NCBI RefSeq assembly: GCF_004005865.1
Contig: NZ_SACN01000004.1
Span: 124,001-188,000, forward strand
DNA from: Sphingomonas crocodyli
Lineage (GTDB): Bacteria; Pseudomonadota; Alphaproteobacteria; Sphingomonadales; Sphingomonadaceae
Direction of reading: 5' to 3'
DNA: 64,000 nt
Below the pieces are notes generated by a model, which worked only from the letters and a program-made list of their open reading frames with translations, did no database searches and was not told the DNA's origin. Of this stretch, positions 62,709-64,000 are shown piece after piece; the stretch's first letter is position 1; every line of letters starts with the position of its first letter. The translations under genes were made by a program, and so were the position numbers.

Positions 62709-63250
62709 TCAGGACACGGATCACGATAGTCGCAGCGGCGCTGGCGCTGACCGGCTGCGCGACGGCGACGCAATCGCCGATCGAGCCGCGCGTGACCACG
62801 CCTGCGCAGGTTCAGGCGCTGATCCCCGGCGCCTATGACGACAACAACATCTTCGCGAAGATCATCCGCGGCGAGGCATCCGCCGCCAAGGTCTATGAGG
62901 ATGCCGAAGTCGTCGCCTTCATGGACATTGCGCCGGTCGAGCGCGGGCATGTGCTGGTGATCTCCAAGACATCGAAAGCGCGCAACCTGCTCGAAATCGA
63001 TCTGGCCGATCTCGACAAGATCATGGCCGTCGCGCGCCGCGTGGGGCAGGCGCAGATGAAGGGGCTGGGTGCCAACGGCTTCTCGATCGAACAGAACAAC
63101 GCCTATGGGCAGACCGTCTTCCACCTGCATGTCCATGTGATCCCACGCTACAGGGGCCAGCCCTGGGGCGAGAAAGGCGGCCCGCGCCAGACCGTCGAGC
63201 AGCTGACGCCCGACGCGGAGCGGATCAAGGCGCAGATACCGGTGAACTGA
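62705..63250 (+). CDS. HIT-family hydrolase with lipoprotein signal peptide
   Basis: The 181-residue protein has a signal peptide with lipobox (LALTGC, Cys18), a ~25-residue linker and a complete HIT domain (IFAKIIRGEASAAKVYEDAEVVAFMDI to the catalytic HLHVHVIPRY). HIT proteins hydrolyse nucleotide conjugates and are normally cytoplasmic, whereas this one should be anchored on the outer face of the membrane. The start overlaps the tdk stop codon. An MITE-like element follows. Confidence 0.85.
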   Translation: MIRTRITIVAAALALTGCATATQSPIEPRVTTPAQVQALIPGAYDDNNIFAKIIRGEASAAKVYEDAEVVAFMDIAPVERGHVLVISKTSKARNLLEIDLADLDKIMAVARRVGQAQMKGLGANGFSIEQNNAYGQTVFHLHVHVIPRYRGQPWGEKGGPRQTVEQLTPDAERIKAQIPVN

Positions 63251-63275
63251 TCGACGCGAGCGCCCGAGCGCGTTA

Positions 63276-63542
63276 GGGTCTGAACTCAATTACGCCAATG
63301 GCCAGGATCGGCATGAGAAGGCTGCTGGCCAGGAGGACGGCGCAGACGCCTAGCCAAAGCTAGGCGCCAGTCGTTCGACGCCGCCAGCAGCCTTCTCATG
63401 CCGACCGCAAAGCGGCGAGGTGGATTTGGCGCAGGAGAGCGTTGCTCGTCGGTCACGATGGAAAGCCATCGCTCCCTCCTCGCGCCTCCTCCTGCGCCAA
63501 ATCGACCTCGTCATGGCCGTTGTCGTAATTGAGTTCAGACCC
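63276..63542. mobile_element. MITE-like element with 19-bp terminal inverted repeats
   Basis: GGGTCTGAACTCAATTACG is at the left end and its exact inverse at the right, flanked by TA on both sides (likely target duplication). The repeats extend, with mismatches, a further ~13 bases inward. Inside are two long perfect or near-perfect hairpins (63309-63329 with 63383-63403; 63416-63437 with 63489-63510). There is no transposase. Length is 267 bp. It lies between the HIT gene and truB. Confidence 0.82.
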
Positions 63543-63556
63543 TAAGGGCGCGCGCC

Positions 63557-64000
63557 ATGCATGGCTGGATTATTTTAGACAAACATGTCGGCCCCGGATC
63601 GACCCAGATGGTATCGGCGGTCAAGCGCGCGCTGCGCACCGGCGGTTACGGCAAATATAAGGTCGGCCACGGCGGGACGCTCGACCCGCTCGCCTCGGGC
63701 GTGCTGCCGATCGCGATCGGCGAGGCGACCAAGCTCAGCGGCCGGATGCTCGACGCCGACAAGGGGTATGACTTTACGATCGGCTTCGGCGTCCAGACCG
63801 ATACGCTCGACCTTGAGGGCAAGGTGATCGCGGAATCGGATGTTCGGCCGACGCTGGCTCAGATCGAGGCGGTTCTGCCGCGCTTCACCGGGCCGATCGA
63901 GCAGGTTCCGCCCATCTATTCGGCGCTCAAGATCGACGGCCAGCGCGCCTATGACCTCGCCCGCGCGGGCGAGGAGGTCGAGATGAAGACCCGCGCGGTG
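63557..64000 (+). CDS. truB: tRNA pseudouridine55 synthase, N-terminal part
   Basis: The 148 visible residues begin MHGWIILDKHVGPGSTQMVSAVKRAL and contain the TruB motif GGTLDPLASGVLPIAIGEATK with the catalytic Asp, and the GYDFTIGFGVQTDTLDLEG and QVPPIYSALKIDGQRAYDLARAG segments. The frame runs past the window end. TruB forms pseudouridine 55 in the T-loop of tRNAs. The start is 14 bases after the MITE-like element, so the promoter or ribosome-binding site may lie in or near the element. Confidence 0.93.
   Translation, partial: MHGWIILDKHVGPGSTQMVSAVKRALRTGGYGKYKVGHGGTLDPLASGVLPIAIGEATKLSGRMLDADKGYDFTIGFGVQTDTLDLEGKVIAESDVRPTLAQIEAVLPRFTGPIEQVPPIYSALKIDGQRAYDLARAGEEVEMKTRAV

Overview
The window is high-GC DNA with the gene content of an alphaproteobacterium, most likely a sphingomonad (Sphingomonas-like). 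Supporting points are a circularly permuted two-piece tmRNA gene, a split glycine decarboxylase (gcvPA/gcvPB) behind a tandem glycine riboswitch, TonB-dependent receptors, the XrtA-type PrsK/PrsR pair, an alphaproteobacterial NDUFS4-like complex I protein, and very dense gene packing with many ATGA or TGATG overlaps. Placement below order level is inference, because no 16S gene or database search was available.

Layout. 1-8.7 kb: the end of a TonB-dependent receptor, a membrane LuxR regulator, a polyprenyl diphosphate synthase, chorismate mutase, a Uup-like ABC-F ATPase, a PepSY-like/response regulator/histidine kinase operon and a DUF815 ATPase. 8.8-14.8 kb: PrsR, PrsK and the TIGR03013-type sugar transferase, then mannose-1-phosphate guanylyltransferase (surface polysaccharide). 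14.9-24 kb: an ScfR/RamB-type regulator, a 50-residue protein, a single-domain response regulator, the glycine cleavage operon, a sugar MFS transporter and a YitT protein. 24-31.5 kb (minus strand): amidohydrolase, LysE exporter, asd, then ffh-rpsP-rimM-[membrane protein-vapB-vapC]-trmD-rplS, in which a toxin-antitoxin module sits inside a conserved ribosome/tRNA-modification operon. 31.7-37.5 kb: a membrane glycosyltransferase, a hydrolase and the tightly coupled dapF-mtaB-ftsY-yciB operon. 37.6-42.3 kb: a soluble chemoreceptor-like protein, Fe-SOD, a PuuD-like membrane protein, a GT25 enzyme and PspF.

42.4-45.4 kb is a phage-shock (Psp) locus: divergent pspF, a sigma-54 promoter, pspA, pspB, pspC and then five consecutive small proteins, each a hydrophobic N-terminal segment followed by a short coiled coil. 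Four of the five carry the same signature as the PspB coiled coil and the PspC tail (R-I/V-A-V-L-E-R-I-x-T-D, then E-I-D-x-L-R); the fifth is degenerate. This expanded paralogous array is the strongest candidate for an undescribed system. 45.5-55.3 kb: sufE, a small SecD-P1-like secreted protein, a ROK sugar kinase, M28 and S9 peptidases, a Fur-box-preceded siderophore-type receptor and a 2OG-Fe(II) oxygenase-like protein. 55.6-64 kb: hrpB, complex I subunit, NUDIX-TPM-TPM-LemA, mscL, tmRNA, tdk, a lipoprotein HIT enzyme, a hairpin-rich MITE-like element and the start of truB.

Repeats: a GC-rich palindromic intergenic family (ends like TCCTCCCC...GGGGAGGA) occurs at least seven times and in places supplies a Shine-Dalgarno sequence or coding sequence to the next gene. 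A 20-bp palindrome occurs once between genes and once inside mtaB. No tRNA, rRNA, CRISPR array or transposase gene was recognised.
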